A stretch of DNA of 64,000 bases from Pyxicephalus adspersus (GCF_032062135.1 NC_092858.1:162102106-162166105), one strand, 5' to 3'. Positions 1 to 11,674 are shown, counted from the first letter of the stretch. A program made the numbers and translations. Notes: generated by a model not told the origin, from the letters alone.

Positions 1-900
1 TACCCATAGCTGCCCATAGAGTGAGGCCTGTAACGAGTGAGGAAGAAGCACATGGGAAGGCCGTCATGACTTGGCAGTCAGGAGACAGATAGCATAGGGT
101 TTAAAGTTTTGGATGAGAGTGAGCAAGAGGAAAGGGAGGGGGGAAGGAGGGGGAAGGAGGGGGAGGAGGTTTAAGGAGGGGCAAGAGTAGTAAAATGGGC
201 AGGAGAAGGAGAGACCCCCTCTTTCAGAGCGAGACAGCGTTCAGGAAAAGTTTTTCCTACCCTCCCTCCCCTTTTAGTGCTTACGTGGTTGGCAGTTTGG
301 GTTTTTGATTGCTGGTTTGGCTAGTAGGGCGGGCGGTTGAGGTCCTCGGGGAGGAATGTGCTGGTGGCAATATTTTGGTTAGGGTTCCATCTTTGGTATG
401 GAATCCCTGGTTTGGTTAATGGTCTGGTAAAGTGTTGTGGGGAGGGTCTGCACAAGAAAAGGATATATTAGTTCCCGAGCTGGGAGGCGGCTGGGAGCAA
501 CTGTCTTTAAGGTGCAGACCCCAAAAAGGTGTAAGGTGGTGGCCTTCGAGGACCTGCAACCAGTAAGAAAGTTGAGAAGGCAATATGGTTAGGATGTGTA
601 AATATTTATCTGGTACTTATTCTTTAATTATGGTGTTATTAGGATTTTGGTTATTCTATGTATGCGTTTATTTAGACTGTTTTATTGTTATATTGTTATT
701 TATATTATTTATATTTTATTGGATATTAAGGTAATTTTGGTTATAATTCTGTTAATAAAAGGCCTACGGGCCATTTAAGCAATGCTTGGAGTGGTAATTC
801 ATTGGTGGGGGATTTGGATGTGGGGGTATTTAAGTGGGTGGTGGGAGATTGGAAAAAAGGGGAAGGACAAGTTTTTAAGGCGCATCTGCACGGCTATGGC
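1..900 (+). mobile_element. G-rich retroelement remnant, copy 1
   Basis: A purine-rich, G-rich 5' part (about 115-240) is followed by a block with AGTTTTTCC and a C-rich tract, then CCTGCA, then a T-rich stretch, and a polyadenylation-like TTAATAAA near 754. The same order of landmarks recurs at 15.39-16.03 kb and 38.19-39.11 kb. No coding domain is left. The layout suggests the 3' end of a retroelement, possibly DIRS- or LTR-type, but I cannot assign the family. The left end lies outside the window or is not visible. Confidence 0.4.
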
Positions 901-920
901 TTGCCACAGTCATGAATGAA

Positions 921-1132
921 ATGAATGAGCAATTTGTGCCTCACCTGATCTTCTTCTTGGCTATCTGTAAGGGTGACATTCTTCCCAATGGCAATGTAAT
1001 AGGCAGGTTTTTCCATTGACCAGGCTAATGTACTGTGCGTTGTAGATATATTAGGTATAGTAGGGGTTTCTTGAAGATCTGAAATGTGAAGTGTGAAGTG
1101 TCCCCCCCATGTTCAAAAGGTTAAAAGGCTGC
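921..1132 (+). mobile_element. Non-autonomous hAT (family A), 5'-truncated copy
   Basis: Matches the internal part and 3' end of the dispersed family whose intact copies start CAGTGTTTCTCAACC. Shared words are GAGCAATTTGTGCCTC, GGCTATCTGTAAGGGTGACA and TAATGTACTGTG. The 5' end is missing, and the 3' end has decayed near AAAAGGTTAAAAGGCTG. The family resembles Charlie-type hAT elements because its intact copies have CAG...CTG ends and 8-bp target-site duplications. Confidence 0.65.
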
Positions 1133-2187
1133 CTGTTTTTTTGACTCAATACCCCACAGTTTTTTTGTGGGACATTAATTTGGGTCAATATTTGTCAGTT
1201 GCTAAAAGGGAATTATAAATTCACCATAAATTCTGTCTCAGAGCACTGATCCCCCCCACCCATGGTTGACCTCCTAATCATCTATGCCAACCTGTAAGCA
1301 GGACCTGTGATGGCTAACTTAAGGCCTGAAGCTCTGTAAAAACATCGCTGAAGGGGTAAGTCTGCAGGCTCCAGGGTGAAGCACAAACTGCTAAATGGAT
1401 AAAGGAAGGCACTACTTGATTCGTGAAGTGAATAAACTGAGTAAACTGAAGTAAATAAGTGAACACGTAAATAAGCAAACTTATGTGAAGTGAATAAACT
1501 TAACATAAAGGCATTAAAAAAATTATTTTATTACTTGCATAGGCAAGAGCACAGTTTCACTTTAAGGTAAGTTGCAGGTTGATTTATATGGGAATCCCTA
1601 TGTCTGACTCCGACTTCTGCTTTCTTATTCCATTTTCATTACCCTTCTGGTATTTCATTGTACATGATGCAAATAGTTATTGCCTGGCATACTTAGGCAA
1701 TCAAAACAATTACTTTATTTCACTGACTGAAAATACCCCATCTGAGAACACCTGAGCTTTCTGTTTTCCAAGAAAATGCATCAATTATATCCATTTAAGG
1801 CCTTTTGTGTATGGCAGCTCATCCAAAATTATTTATGGTTTGGAATGTCCCAGCAAACTGCTACATGTAGGCAGAACAAAGAATTCTCAGGCTGAATGTA
1901 AATGAGAACAGAGACAGAATTCAACAATAAAAGGTAAACAGGGTCAAATAAATGCAAGTTATTTCAACAATAAAGGTAGAAGTAAATGTGAAAAAAAAAA
2001 TTAAAAATGCATAAAAATACATTTTTTGAGCAACTTTAATGCTGTAAAATCAAGTAAAATCAATCCGCTGCAACAATTTTCCCAAAAATGCTCACATGGT
2101 AATATTGTTTAAAATTTTTTATTAATACTGTTGCAAAAACTGATCACCTTATATCTATGTGTGCAGTCTAAAGGTTAGATTGCCAGG
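1133..2187. other. No gene or classified repeat
   Basis: AT-rich sequence. The one local structure is at about 1420-1502, where the word GTGAAGTGAATAAACT occurs twice about 60 bp apart with degenerate AAGTAAATAAG-like copies between, a small decayed tandem repeat. Open frames across it are short and unconvincing. Confidence 0.5.
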
Positions 2188-3142
2188 TAGTGTTGGTCGA
2201 ATAGCTTAGTGTTTGATTCGGCGGCTATTCGATCGAAGCCCGATATTTTTTGGGTGACCGAAGGCCGAATTCGAACACCAATAAGGTCTGTAGGGGGGGG
2301 AAATTCATTTTATTTTCATGACTGTGTAGAACTGCAAGAGCAATCAGGGGAGCGGAGCTGACAGCTCTGCTCCCTTGATTGCTTTTGCAGCCCTAGCGGA
2401 ACTGTAGTATGTAGGGATGAGTGAGCAAAATTTTTAATTTCGATCTCGCAGCGAAACGGGTCTTTCTCACTTACAGTACAAAGCGAGAATTGTGATTCCC
2501 CACAGGGTCATGTTCTCATGAGACTCAGATGAACTATTAATGGAGAAACTCCATTGAGAAATCGCCTGCAGTCACAGCTGATTTGAAGAATTAGCGTGCC
2601 TCCAATTAGCTGTGACCGCACGTTCCCACGCTCCCCGGGCTATACTTACCAGCCCGGTGACCGTGGAAACTGAACTCAGATGAACTCTCAATAGAGAAAC
2701 TCAAATGAGAGTTCATCTGGAGTTTACCTGAGGAAAGGTAATCCCTGATGACAGCTTAGGCGTCATCAGGATTTTCCTTTCCTCAGCCAATCACAGAGCA
2801 CCAGAGGTGAAGTAATAGGGACACTTGTCCTCATTGAACCTCTAGTGCCCGGGGATCCCACACTGACAGGAGGAGTTTGTTACACAGCTGTGCTCAGAAT
2901 GAATGCAGCCGTGGAAGTCATCCTGTGGCATAACCTGTAAAAAAATAAAAGTTTGTTACACAAATCACACACATTCAATAAATTACTTTACATTAAAGCC
3001 TCTTTTTTTTTTTTTGTACACATATTTTTACACACGAAATTCGCAAAGTCGAATCCTGTGTTTTTCAGGTCGGGTCTATCTAAGTTTGAACAGCCATATT
3101 CGGGTCGAATATAGGGACAACCCAAATCGAATACCAACACTA
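2188..3142 (+). mobile_element. hAT-type non-autonomous element (TAGTGTTGGT ends)
   Basis: The ends are perfect 10-bp inverted repeats, TAGTGTTGGT at left and ACCAACACTA at right, followed inside by related GTCGAATA/CGAATA words. The flanks are TTGCCAGG (2180-2187) and TTGCCTGG (3143-3150), an 8-bp target-site duplication with one mismatch, as expected for hAT. The body has a perfect 14-bp hairpin (arms 2677-2690 and 2706-2719). It also contains a TAGGGATGAGTGAGC word at about 2412 that may mark a second element nested inside. The open frame at 2903-3199 runs off the right end and is not a gene. Confidence 0.7.
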
Positions 3143-3231
3143 TTGCCTGGTAAAGTTTTTCTTACATTGTATTCCTTTTATTATAATAATTTATTGTAAT
3201 GCTAGTGTTATTTTACCAGAGTTCCTCCTAC

Positions 3232-3460
3232 TTTACTAAATGTGCACCCCCATGGTGCAGGCTGGAGAGGATACACTTTCATCAGTGAACCTAAATGATC
3301 CAGAAAACCTGGAACAGATTTTTTTTTTAAAGTATTTTGGTATTTGTTAGCAAATGTTTTCAAACCTAGACCAGAACCATTCCAGGTTTGCTGGATTACC
3401 CAGATTCACTGATGAAAGTGTATCCTCTCCAGCCTTGGAGAACTTTAACAAATCAGACCC
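3232..3460 (+). mobile_element. Palindromic MITE (family B), copy 1
   Basis: The left arm GGCTGGAGAGGATACAC reappears inverted on the right as GTGTATCCTCTCCAGCC, with extended complementarity around ATCAGTGAA/TTCACTGAT. The right edge is the family's AACTTTAACAAATCAGACCC. The whole copy can fold into one long hairpin with a short spacer near GTTAGCAAATG. This is a non-autonomous DNA element of unassigned superfamily. Confidence 0.75.
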
Positions 3461-3930
3461 AAAGTGAGAGAAGACCTCCGCATGAGAACACACACCCAAT
3501 AAAAGTTCCACTTACTCTTTTTTATTTATTCTAGTTGCCTTACTGCAATGCAGGTCCTGGGTTTAATATTTATTGTGCCATTACACTAAGTGAAAAAAAT
3601 CAGGAGTTATTCATTTACAGATACTTATGTTTTCTTTAAAAAAATGTCAGTGGATGAACATGACAGCCAAGCACCTTTTTAAATAGAGATCATCAATGGT
3701 AGCCCGTGTTTTTTCTAGGCACAGGTTTCCATATTGAGACTGGAATAGACCATGATATCTAAATGTACGTATATTTTTTGATGTGATATCTAGAAGTAGT
3801 TAGTCACATTCATCTAGTCTAGTAATACTGAAGATGTTTTGCAGCTTCATGCGGATTGATCAGCTCACTTTATTATATATGACTACTAGATATACAATGA
3901 CCTGGATAAATGCGAACCTGGAATGTATTG
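3461..3930. other. No gene or classified repeat
   Basis: AT-rich sequence in which I recognise neither a repeat nor coding sequence. Confidence 0.4.
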
Positions 3931-3934
3931 TATA

Positions 3935-5015
3935 TAAACTCCAACTTACAGCACCTGTAAAGGTATCTATACAGTTTTTCTATAGCACCTACACAGATAC
4001 TCAGAACCTTAGCACCTAAACACTCCCATTTAGAGCACCTGCCCAGGCACCTATACAAACACTGCACAGGCACTAACACATACACTTCCACCCTTGGCAC
4101 CTAAACAAAAACTCTAACTTGTACACTCACCTATACAGACCCTCTCAGTTACAGTTTGTTTTTATACCTATACTTCCAGTGACCGCACCAATAAAGGTAT
4201 TTATGACCCACATGCAGTCTCACCAGCTTATAGCACCTACATAGACACTTCTACTTATAGTTCCTGTACAGGCACCTGTATGGACCCTACCTCTTATAGC
4301 AACAGCATGGACAATCCTACTTTCAATATCTTATTCAGACTCACAGCACCTGTGCCAACACTGCCAATTACATGACTGGGGAGCTCAAGTGCACCAGCCC
4401 CTTACCAGCCACTTGACCACCAAAGCCCATCCCCATACTCAAGTCCCCAAAGGAAAAACCACATTGGTTTATACATGTAAACCATTTTTACAATATAAAT
4501 AATCAGAATGTCACAAACCCACTACTACGCTTCATCTATCATTTTTTGTGGACACCACACCACAAAGTGGGTTGGCCACCACTAAGGACAACTGCTGTAT
4601 ATCCTCCCTTAAAGACCTTCAAACCACCAAACTAACCTGGACCCTCTCCCAGCTCCATTTCCAAGGGTGGGTAACGATCCTTTTTCCACAAATGATCCCC
4701 CACTTTTCCTGTATCCATTATTACCACTTCCTCCTCCATTCAAACTAATCAATCTTAAAGTCATGCCAGCCCTCCTCCAAAAGTCCTCCATCCCTTGCTT
4801 CCAGCTTTTTTGCACATGTGCAAACCATTCACCTTACAGCATCTGTGCAGACCACTTACAGCACCCAAACAAACACTAGCACTTACTGTACCAATACATA
4901 CATTCCACTTTTAGAACTTGCACAAACATTCCACTCACAGCACTCTGCTCAAACATTCCCAATTATATCTCCATATACAACTACTCCCACTTACAGCAGT
5001 TTGTAATGGCACTCC
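3935..5015 (+). repeat. Decayed ~26-bp minisatellite (CTTATAGCACCTACACAGACACT-like)
   Basis: Words such as CTTACAGCACCTGTA, CTTATAGCACCTACA and CTTACAGCACCC recur throughout, typically 26 or 39 bp apart (for example 4228, 4254, 4293, 4319), which implies a 13-bp sub-period. The strand is markedly C/A-rich and almost free of G runs. About 4375-4800 is a less periodic interruption. Short open frames here (4548-5006) follow from base composition and are not proteins. Confidence 0.6.
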
Positions 5016-5600
5016 CATTCCGAGACCTATCTGCCTTTAAATCTGTTGGTCAGGGATGGTGAGTATTACAGAAACAGATTATTATTTTTACCATTTTTAT
5101 CTAAAAATATATATATACGGACTAATTAGAGACATTTTTGCACTTGCCTAGAGAAGTCCTTTAAGTCTTACAAGCCAGCATCTGCTAAATTATAACAAAC
5201 CAGAAAGAAGCCTGAAGACGCGACTGTCTTTGCTTGTCTATCCTGACCTGGAGCCATTCACAATTTAGAAACTGTCTAACTCTCACAAAAGAACAATGCA
5301 ATCTTTGATTCACTGCCATTTCTTGCCTCGGGTTAATAGGCCGATCCCCACCTTCTCAATTCTGCAACAATAAAGCTATACAAAGCCCTGTTATTGCCAT
5401 TTCTGTATAGTTCCTCTGCTGACGTTTTCATTGCACTTCTAATGCACCTGAAAGCATATTTTATACTTCTTATGTTCTGCTTTATTGTAGAAACAAACAA
5501 TTCATGCATGGCTTATATATTAAACAATGAAATAATATTTCAGAATAGATTGTATATTTTTATTATATTTTATGCTATATTTTGATTTATGCTTAGCACT
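5016..5600. other. No gene or classified repeat
   Basis: AT-rich; nothing recognised. The short open frame at 5394-5585 lies in a T-rich tract and has no domain I know. Confidence 0.4.
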
Positions 5601-5860
5601 GTACACACATTAGATTTTTGCCCCTGGAAACAATCTTTTGAGATCATTTTGAGGGTCAGGAGTAGGCTGTATACACATCGGTGTTTTGTTTTATAGAGGA
5701 GAACATGGGTGAATAGCACCCCGCTGTATTCTCTCGATAGGAAAGTAATGAGGTCCCCCCTCTTGGTTGTTCATTGATCGGCCATTATAGATTACACTAT
5801 GGGAACAGCTGGACACATGCTAGATTTTTTCCTGGGATAATCACAATCACTGTTCTGGGA
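5601..5860 (+). repeat. Probable dispersed repeat with two internal related blocks
   Basis: ACACACATTAGATTTTTGCC at about 5604 and ACACATGCTAGATTTTTTCC at about 5814 are related and in the same orientation, about 210 bp apart. The intervening GATCATTTTGAGGGTCAGG has the look of an anuran dispersed repeat. Ends and family are not defined. Confidence 0.3.
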
Positions 5861-6104
5861 TGACAATATTCTACAATGTGCATGAATTTTACTTCTCACT
5901 GACTTCTGATCTGATAAAATAATTAAAGTCTAAAATTAAAAGAAAGTAAAATGTACTTGCAACCCATTGTTACCAATTTATTTATTTTTTTGGTTGTGAA
6001 GTTATTAGACATGCTGGGAAACTTTGATCTGAAATAGACATATTGTATATTGTGTACAATAAATCTGCTACATCTGACCAATCACTTTCTTATGTTCACT
6101 CACT

Positions 6105-6314
6105 GGGCTCTCTAAAGCTGGAAAGGATACACTTTTATCAGTGTACCTTGGTGATCCAGCAAACCTGGAATGGATTTCTTCAAAGTCATTTGCTATTTAT
6201 CAGCAAATGTTTTGAATACTGGACTAGATCCATTCCAAATTTGCTTGACCGCCCAACTTCACTGATGAAAGTCTGTCCTCTCTAGCCTTGAAGAGCTTTA
6301 ATAAAGCAGCCCCA
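6105..6314 (+). mobile_element. Palindromic MITE (family B), copy 2
   Basis: Left arm GCTGGAAAGGATACACTTT, right arm AAAGTCTGTCCTCTCTAGCC, and the terminal GAGCTTTAATAAAGCAGCCCC. The spacer has ATTTGCTATTTATCAGCAAATG, shared with other copies. It is diverged but complete across both arms. Confidence 0.75.
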
Positions 6315-7985
6315 ATATGAGAACGTGTGCCTGCACAAAAAGTAAATTATCTTTAGAAGATACTGGGAAGAATTGGTCAATGTTTTCAGTTAACCTTAAA
6401 TTTAGGATAATTTGTAGTCGTACAAGTCAGTAACCTGCAAATTCTAAACATTGCAAACTAAAAATGTTCTCAATATTGCTGAGTAGCTAAAACTGGAACA
6501 TACAAGAAGTATGGTAGATAAAGTAGCAGCTGGTAAAGAGACAAAAATCAGCCAACCTCTTACTATGATCGGCTTTTCTTATGTTTGGTAATATTAGATA
6601 AGAAGGAATAATCTATGGATAGCAAAAAATGTACTTTTAGATCTGCAAGAAAAATCAAAATTCATCCCAACTATTTTAATTTCCCTTTCCAATAAAAACT
6701 TCCCTGAAATGCTCATAATGTTTCATTTAAGTGTCCGGTTTGTGCCAGCTTCAGGCCAGTAACAAACTCTTTCATAAACTTGCTGACCCATGTTTACTGA
6801 GGCTCTCTCGGATTTGCAGCTGGGCATCGTCCAGCAATGCCCAGCACATGCAGTGGCTCTGTTCCTGCTGGCTCGAGGTCTAACCACCTGCTGCAAAATG
6901 AACCGAAAAGGAACATGTGTAATTGGAAGAGATTAGAACAGGCAGCGAGAAGTCACGATAGAACAAAAACAATTAAACTGGAATTCTTGGAAAGAAGATA
7001 TCTGAAGTCATCTTGGGTCAAGCTGTGCACGTTGGCCCATTGAAAATGTCTTTGTGGTGGCAAGAGGGACACGTTGTTCTTGCAAAGGCTTCAGAGTAAT
7101 ATCAGATAAACAGAGGCAGAGCCATCCCAGCCCACTGCTCCTCTGTCCATCTGGATCATTTTGTATTTATATGGTTGTCAAGTTTATTTCTAAAGAACAG
7201 TGTTATTTTAATTTGAAATCCAGTGCTTCAACTAATTAAATCCAGCCCCTTCAGTGTATTAGTAAAATCACATGCTTAAGAATAGCCGTAACATTGCTTT
7301 CCACTAGCCTGTCTGTATGTAGTCAGCTCAGTCTGTATATCATACATAATTTATGGGCCAAACTACCATGCACAGGATACATAGTGGAAGCTCATTTATA
7401 AATTGCTTTTAATGTCTATAAAAAGACATTGGACGCAATGTTCCCTCTGCTCTAAAAACTGATGTATCAAAGTGGCCAGGTTTACCAATGTGGTGCAGTA
7501 TTTCAGGTTACAATATTCAACTTCATGGTTTCCTTATCTCTCTGGAGGCCTACCCTATTCAATGCTGCTTTGCAATCACTGTATTTTGTTACATAAGAGA
7601 TATTTGGCAATAACAGCAGTCTGTTCCATGAAAGGTTCAGATGGTTGTGTTTGGCACCCATGCCAAAGGTAACAAAGATGACATGTACCAATCAAAAAGA
7701 CATAAATGGAACAGCTTTAGTCCAATAACCTTAAGATGATCTGGTTTAAATGGTAAAATGGCAGTACCCATGTCTCCAGTACCTCACTCCAAACTCACCA
7801 ATACCTCTTTTTTTAAAGTCATCCACCCTGCCACAGTGCTGCAATCAGACAATAAAAGATTAACTCGCCTTGCTGTAGGAACTCATTTTCACATGGCTAG
7901 TAATGCTACTAATTTTTAACTTGGCCAAATGATCAAATCTATTTTCCAATTGGAAATTGACAGTTGGATGTCCCAGAACACACTA
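6315..7985. other. No gene or classified repeat
   Basis: Mixed, AT-rich sequence with a few short open frames (6837-7043, 7054-7239, 7472-7672), each near chance length and without a domain I recognise. The less AT-rich part at about 6790-7130 is the most gene-like in composition, but I see no splice-bounded exon. Confidence 0.4.
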
Positions 7986-8207
7986 AGCCTGATTAATTAA
8001 AGATCTCCAGGGCTGGAGAGGATACACTTTTATCAGTGAAGCTGGGTGATCCAGCAAACCTGGAATGGGTCTGGTCCAGGATTTAAAACATTTTCTAGCA
8101 AATAGCGAATGACTGAATAAATTAATTCCAGCTTTGCTGGATCACCCAGCTTCACTGATGAAAGTGTATCCTCTCCAGCCTTGAAGACCTTTATTAAAGA
8201 AGGCCCT
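7986..8207 (+). mobile_element. Palindromic MITE (family B), best-preserved copy
   Basis: Begins GCCTGATTAATTAAAG and ends with the complementary-type CTTTATTAAAGAAGGCCCT. The inner arms GGATACACTTTTATCAGTGA and TCACTGATGAAAGTGTATCC are almost perfectly inverted and continue through GCTGGGTGATCCAGCAAA / TTTGCTGGATCACCCAGC. The hairpin spans nearly the whole element. This is the reference copy for the family in this window. Confidence 0.8.
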
Positions 8208-10166
8208 ATATCTCTAAAAAAATCAAATATAAAAAAAAAATCAAATGTTTACATTCTATGTGTAGATCTGTAATCGGATAACAGAAAATCTTTATACATA
8301 TTGAGACTTGTTTAAGATTCTGCATTTTGAGGCACTGGTGGTATGAAATAGTTTGATGGCTGTTAGCATTGGCTGAGGATGTTTTAGAGATCAGACTTTG
8401 GTTATTTTGTCCTAGAAAAACAAACTTAGTGTGGTGCTCAAAACATATACGTATAATGCTGGTGTGATTTGAATAATGATAACGTCTTTTCCAATTTGAT
8501 GAACGCACATCACCCTATTTTCAGGGCCAAATACCTTTTAGTGGTTTTAAAACAGTCGTGCAACTGCTAGGAACCCTTGTAAAGCCCCCATGTTCCTGGG
8601 CATGGTGGATGAGCACTGGGACTGTACACCAACCTCTGTGATAGAATTAAAGTTTTTATTGCAGGTATGATGGCGTAGGCATGGCATGGGACTGTAGGAG
8701 GTGTTGTTCAGCTAACCTGTGATTGAAGGTTTACATTAAAAATTTAAAGTAAGACAGAAAACATAAATCTAGGAATTAACTGAAAGTCTTAATATATAAA
8801 TGCATTATTGACAGTGACAAAAAATGATGTGCTTAGATATACATTTAAATACAAAAAAAACAAACATATGAAAAACAAATTAGGCAGATACAAATCTGCG
8901 GCATCAAATGACATTACAGGACACATCAATTGGGGTGCATTGGACTTTTAAAGCTAAACTGAAGCAACCAGTAGCATAATACCAACAAAACTGGTAATAT
9001 TTGTAATGCTGTAAACTGTTTATAATATAACCCCTTCTTGGTCAAATAATATTCATTCCCATGTGCCACTCTTTCATGGCATAACAATGTTCCAATTCTC
9101 TGTCCCCACAGTTTAAGGACTGATCTCCACACTCCCCTAATGTAGAGATGGATCTCAAGGAAGTATTTTATTATGTTGTGGAATCTGAATAAGGACATGA
9201 CTATGGAATTGCCCTGTTCATGCCTGATATATGACACTTCCTCCCTCCATATACCTTGCTTTTCCCTCCAGTTGCAGCTGAAGTAGAAGCTGGTTTACCA
9301 AACATTTCCTGCCACACTGTTCCTTTGCTGATATGTTTCATGCCATCAGGGACTTAAACACAGTGGCCTTTATAAATAAGTCCCTGATGAGCTACAATGC
9401 ATGAGAGGAGAAGAAATTGAGTCTGCCAGGAGGTGTTATCTCCAGTGAACTTTCAATATTATGGAAGAATGCATTAAAGAATACCAAAAGATGTGAAATA
9501 TTGCAGTGTTGTCATCCTAGACTGCTTTGCTAATGTTGACTACAAATATCTTCCCCTTGTATCTGCACAGTTTTTTACAGATACTCACTAGAATAGATAC
9601 TGTAACTTTCACTTGGTTTCCCATCTGTAAATAACTGCAGTAATGCGCTCATTCCTTCTTGCTAACATTCACAGAGCAGGCATACTTTGTTAGTAAATAA
9701 TTAAAGTCTATCCATAACACAATAAAATATGCAGTCTTCTGTGCTAATAGAATGCAAAACAAATACTGTCAAAGACTTCTTCCCACCATGGACAGAATGT
9801 CTTATCGAGCCCTAGCAATATTGCATTTTGCAGCGTATAGCGCTACCAAGCCTCCCCTTTTAGTCATTCAAATAAGCAATTACTGAGTACAAACTAGCAT
9901 ATGCAAATTCTATTAAACACACAATCTGTAAAAATTGATAATTGTTCTGCAGTATATGTAGGTATTCAGAATGGCCATACGGCCGAAAGTGCCAATCATT
10001 CAAATCCACAGACAGTGTCACAGAATATATTAATAGAGCTGACATATTAAACAGCACTGTACAGTCAGTAACTGTTCGTTGGAGCTCCAAATCTTAAGTC
10101 CCTACCATAAATATAGTCTACTGTCCCTATGGCATTTTTGGGTAGATGCCATTTAACATTGCAGTA
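8208..10166. other. No gene or classified repeat
   Basis: AT-rich sequence. Open frames at 8206-8508, 8926-9237 and 9860-10090 on the minus strand are at most 103 residues, with no recognisable domain, and are within chance expectation for this length of DNA. Confidence 0.4.
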
Positions 10167-10683
10167 CAGTATTTCTCAACCAGGGTTCTTCTAGAGCAGG
10201 GGTGTCAAACACAGGCCCGCAGGCCAAATCTGGCCCGCATATAATTGACCCACGAGAAAATACCAAATGTCTAGAGCTGGCCCGCTAGTAGACAATGCAT
10301 GCACCGCTAATATCACAAATCCCAGAATACTCTGCTGGTGCGTCACTCAGGACCCACAAATGCCCCCTCCTCTGTTGACATTCATTAGCGACCTTCCTCA
10401 ATTGTAAATATTTTTTTAATAAATATCAAGGTTGGCCTGCGACTTTGTCAAAATGTTTCATTTTGGCCCACTGTGTATTTCTGTTCCAGAAAATGTTAGG
10501 AATTAATTGAGCAATGAGCAATTTGTGCCTCTCAGGTTAGTATAAATGACACCAATTATATTTTTGGCAATCTGTAAGGGTGACATTGTTCCCACCGGTC
10601 AGCAATGTAAGGAGCATTCTTCCCACTGACCACCACTCTCAGACATGAAAAGTATTTTAGAAGGTTCCCCTCAAGAAACACAG
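10167..10683 (+). mobile_element. hAT family A copy, interrupted by another hAT element
   Basis: Starts CAGTATTTCTCAACCAGGG and ends CAAGAAACACAG, the family A termini. The flanks TTGCAGTA and CTCCAGTA agree at 6 of 8 bases and are a plausible old target-site duplication. The element is split at 10196 by an unrelated 287-bp hAT insert and resumes at 10484 with the expected family sequence (GAGCAATGAGCAATTTGTGC). Confidence 0.75.
10197..10483 (+). mobile_element. hAT element (CAGGGGTGTCAAAC type) nested in family A
   Basis: Begins CAGGGGTGTCAAACACAGG and carries the paired words GGCCCGCAGGCC and TTTTGGCCCACTGTGTATTT typical of a widespread vertebrate hAT MITE. It ends ...TTTCTG, so the last bases of the right terminus look shortened. 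The flanks TTCTAGAG (10189-10196) and TTCCAGAA (10484-10491) agree at 6 of 8 bases and mark the insertion into the older element. Confidence 0.7.
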
Positions 10684-10685
10684 CT

Positions 10686-10792
10686 CCAGTATGTCTTTAG
10701 TAACATACAATCCCTAGTTAGGTGACCAGTGTCATGGCCAAGATTCAAACCAGCACTATAGTGCTGTAAGGTCAGAGTGCTAGCCTCTCTTT
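10686..10792 (-). mobile_element. SINE fragment, inverted
   Basis: Read on the minus strand it gives the head-proximal part of the tRNA-headed SINE seen at 41.2 kb, including GTGCTAG...GATTCAAACC-like words complementary to the B-box region. Both ends are lost. Confidence 0.4.
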
Positions 10793-11309
10793 TTGATCCT
10801 AAAAAAAGGGCATTAGCTCAGTTTTGTTACATTGAAATATTAGGAATTTTGAAACTTTATCTGTAATGTATTTCTTCTAAAACATATATATCCCAATAAA
10901 AAAATGTTTTATATTTTAGCAGTATTTAGCTGTATTTTAGTTAAACCTTTAATCAAGACATTGCCAAGTTTTTTCCTTACTCTGAAAACTATTTGAAGCT
11001 GGAACTGTGGTTTGAAGATAACTCTTTTACTGAAGTATTTAATAGGAACAGACATTAAAGCCAAATTACAGGCAAATACTCAAACAAAAACTTTAGTCAA
11101 TGCATATATTATATAATTTGTTGGATTACATGCAAAATTGATATTTATTACAGTCTGTTTATGCCAATCAGTTTTTTTTTTGAGTAACATGGTTCTATAA
11201 CCCAAAGATCTGTTATTTCTGGATTTCTGGACAAAAACTCAAAAAAAGAAAGTTACCAGGGGATAGTACTAATTGACGAAAGACATTAAATGTCTCTGCT
11301 ACATTATAG
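10793..11309. other. No gene or classified repeat
   Basis: AT-rich sequence without recognisable elements. Confidence 0.4.
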
Positions 11310-11674
11310 CAGAGGTCACCAATTGGTCTGAGGACCACTGGTGGTCCACAAGAAGATTTTGGTGGCCTGCGGCTCAGTCCCCCATATGGACACTATCCCA
11401 GGTTCAGAACTGCTTGCTAAACATCCAGGGGGGACATTAGCGCAGGGCTATATATACAACTTTTGTTGTTTCCCCAGCCCTGAGCTATTGACCTCCCAGG
11501 ATGTTTAGCAAGCAGGTCTGAGCCTGGGATGGGAGAGTGGGCAGTTCTGGCATTATGATCTCACTCTGGGGGAAGTTTCCTCCCCTTTTAAGTGACACAC
11601 AGCTCCCCACGCATGTGCAGTCTAGATTCTGTGGATTTAGTGCTCCGTGAGGTCCCAAAGGTTGGCAACCACTG
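11310..11674 (+). mobile_element. hAT-type MITE (CAGAGGTCACCAA ends)
   Basis: Terminal inverted repeats CAGAGGTCACCAA and TTGGCAACCACTG. The interior holds a perfect 17-bp inverted repeat (11410-11426 and 11499-11515). The 3' half, with GGGGGAAGTTTCCTCCCC and AAGTGACAC, is shared with the element at 52161-52451, so the two are one family. Flanking 8-mers CATTATAG and ATTTATAA match only partly, consistent with age. Confidence 0.7.
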
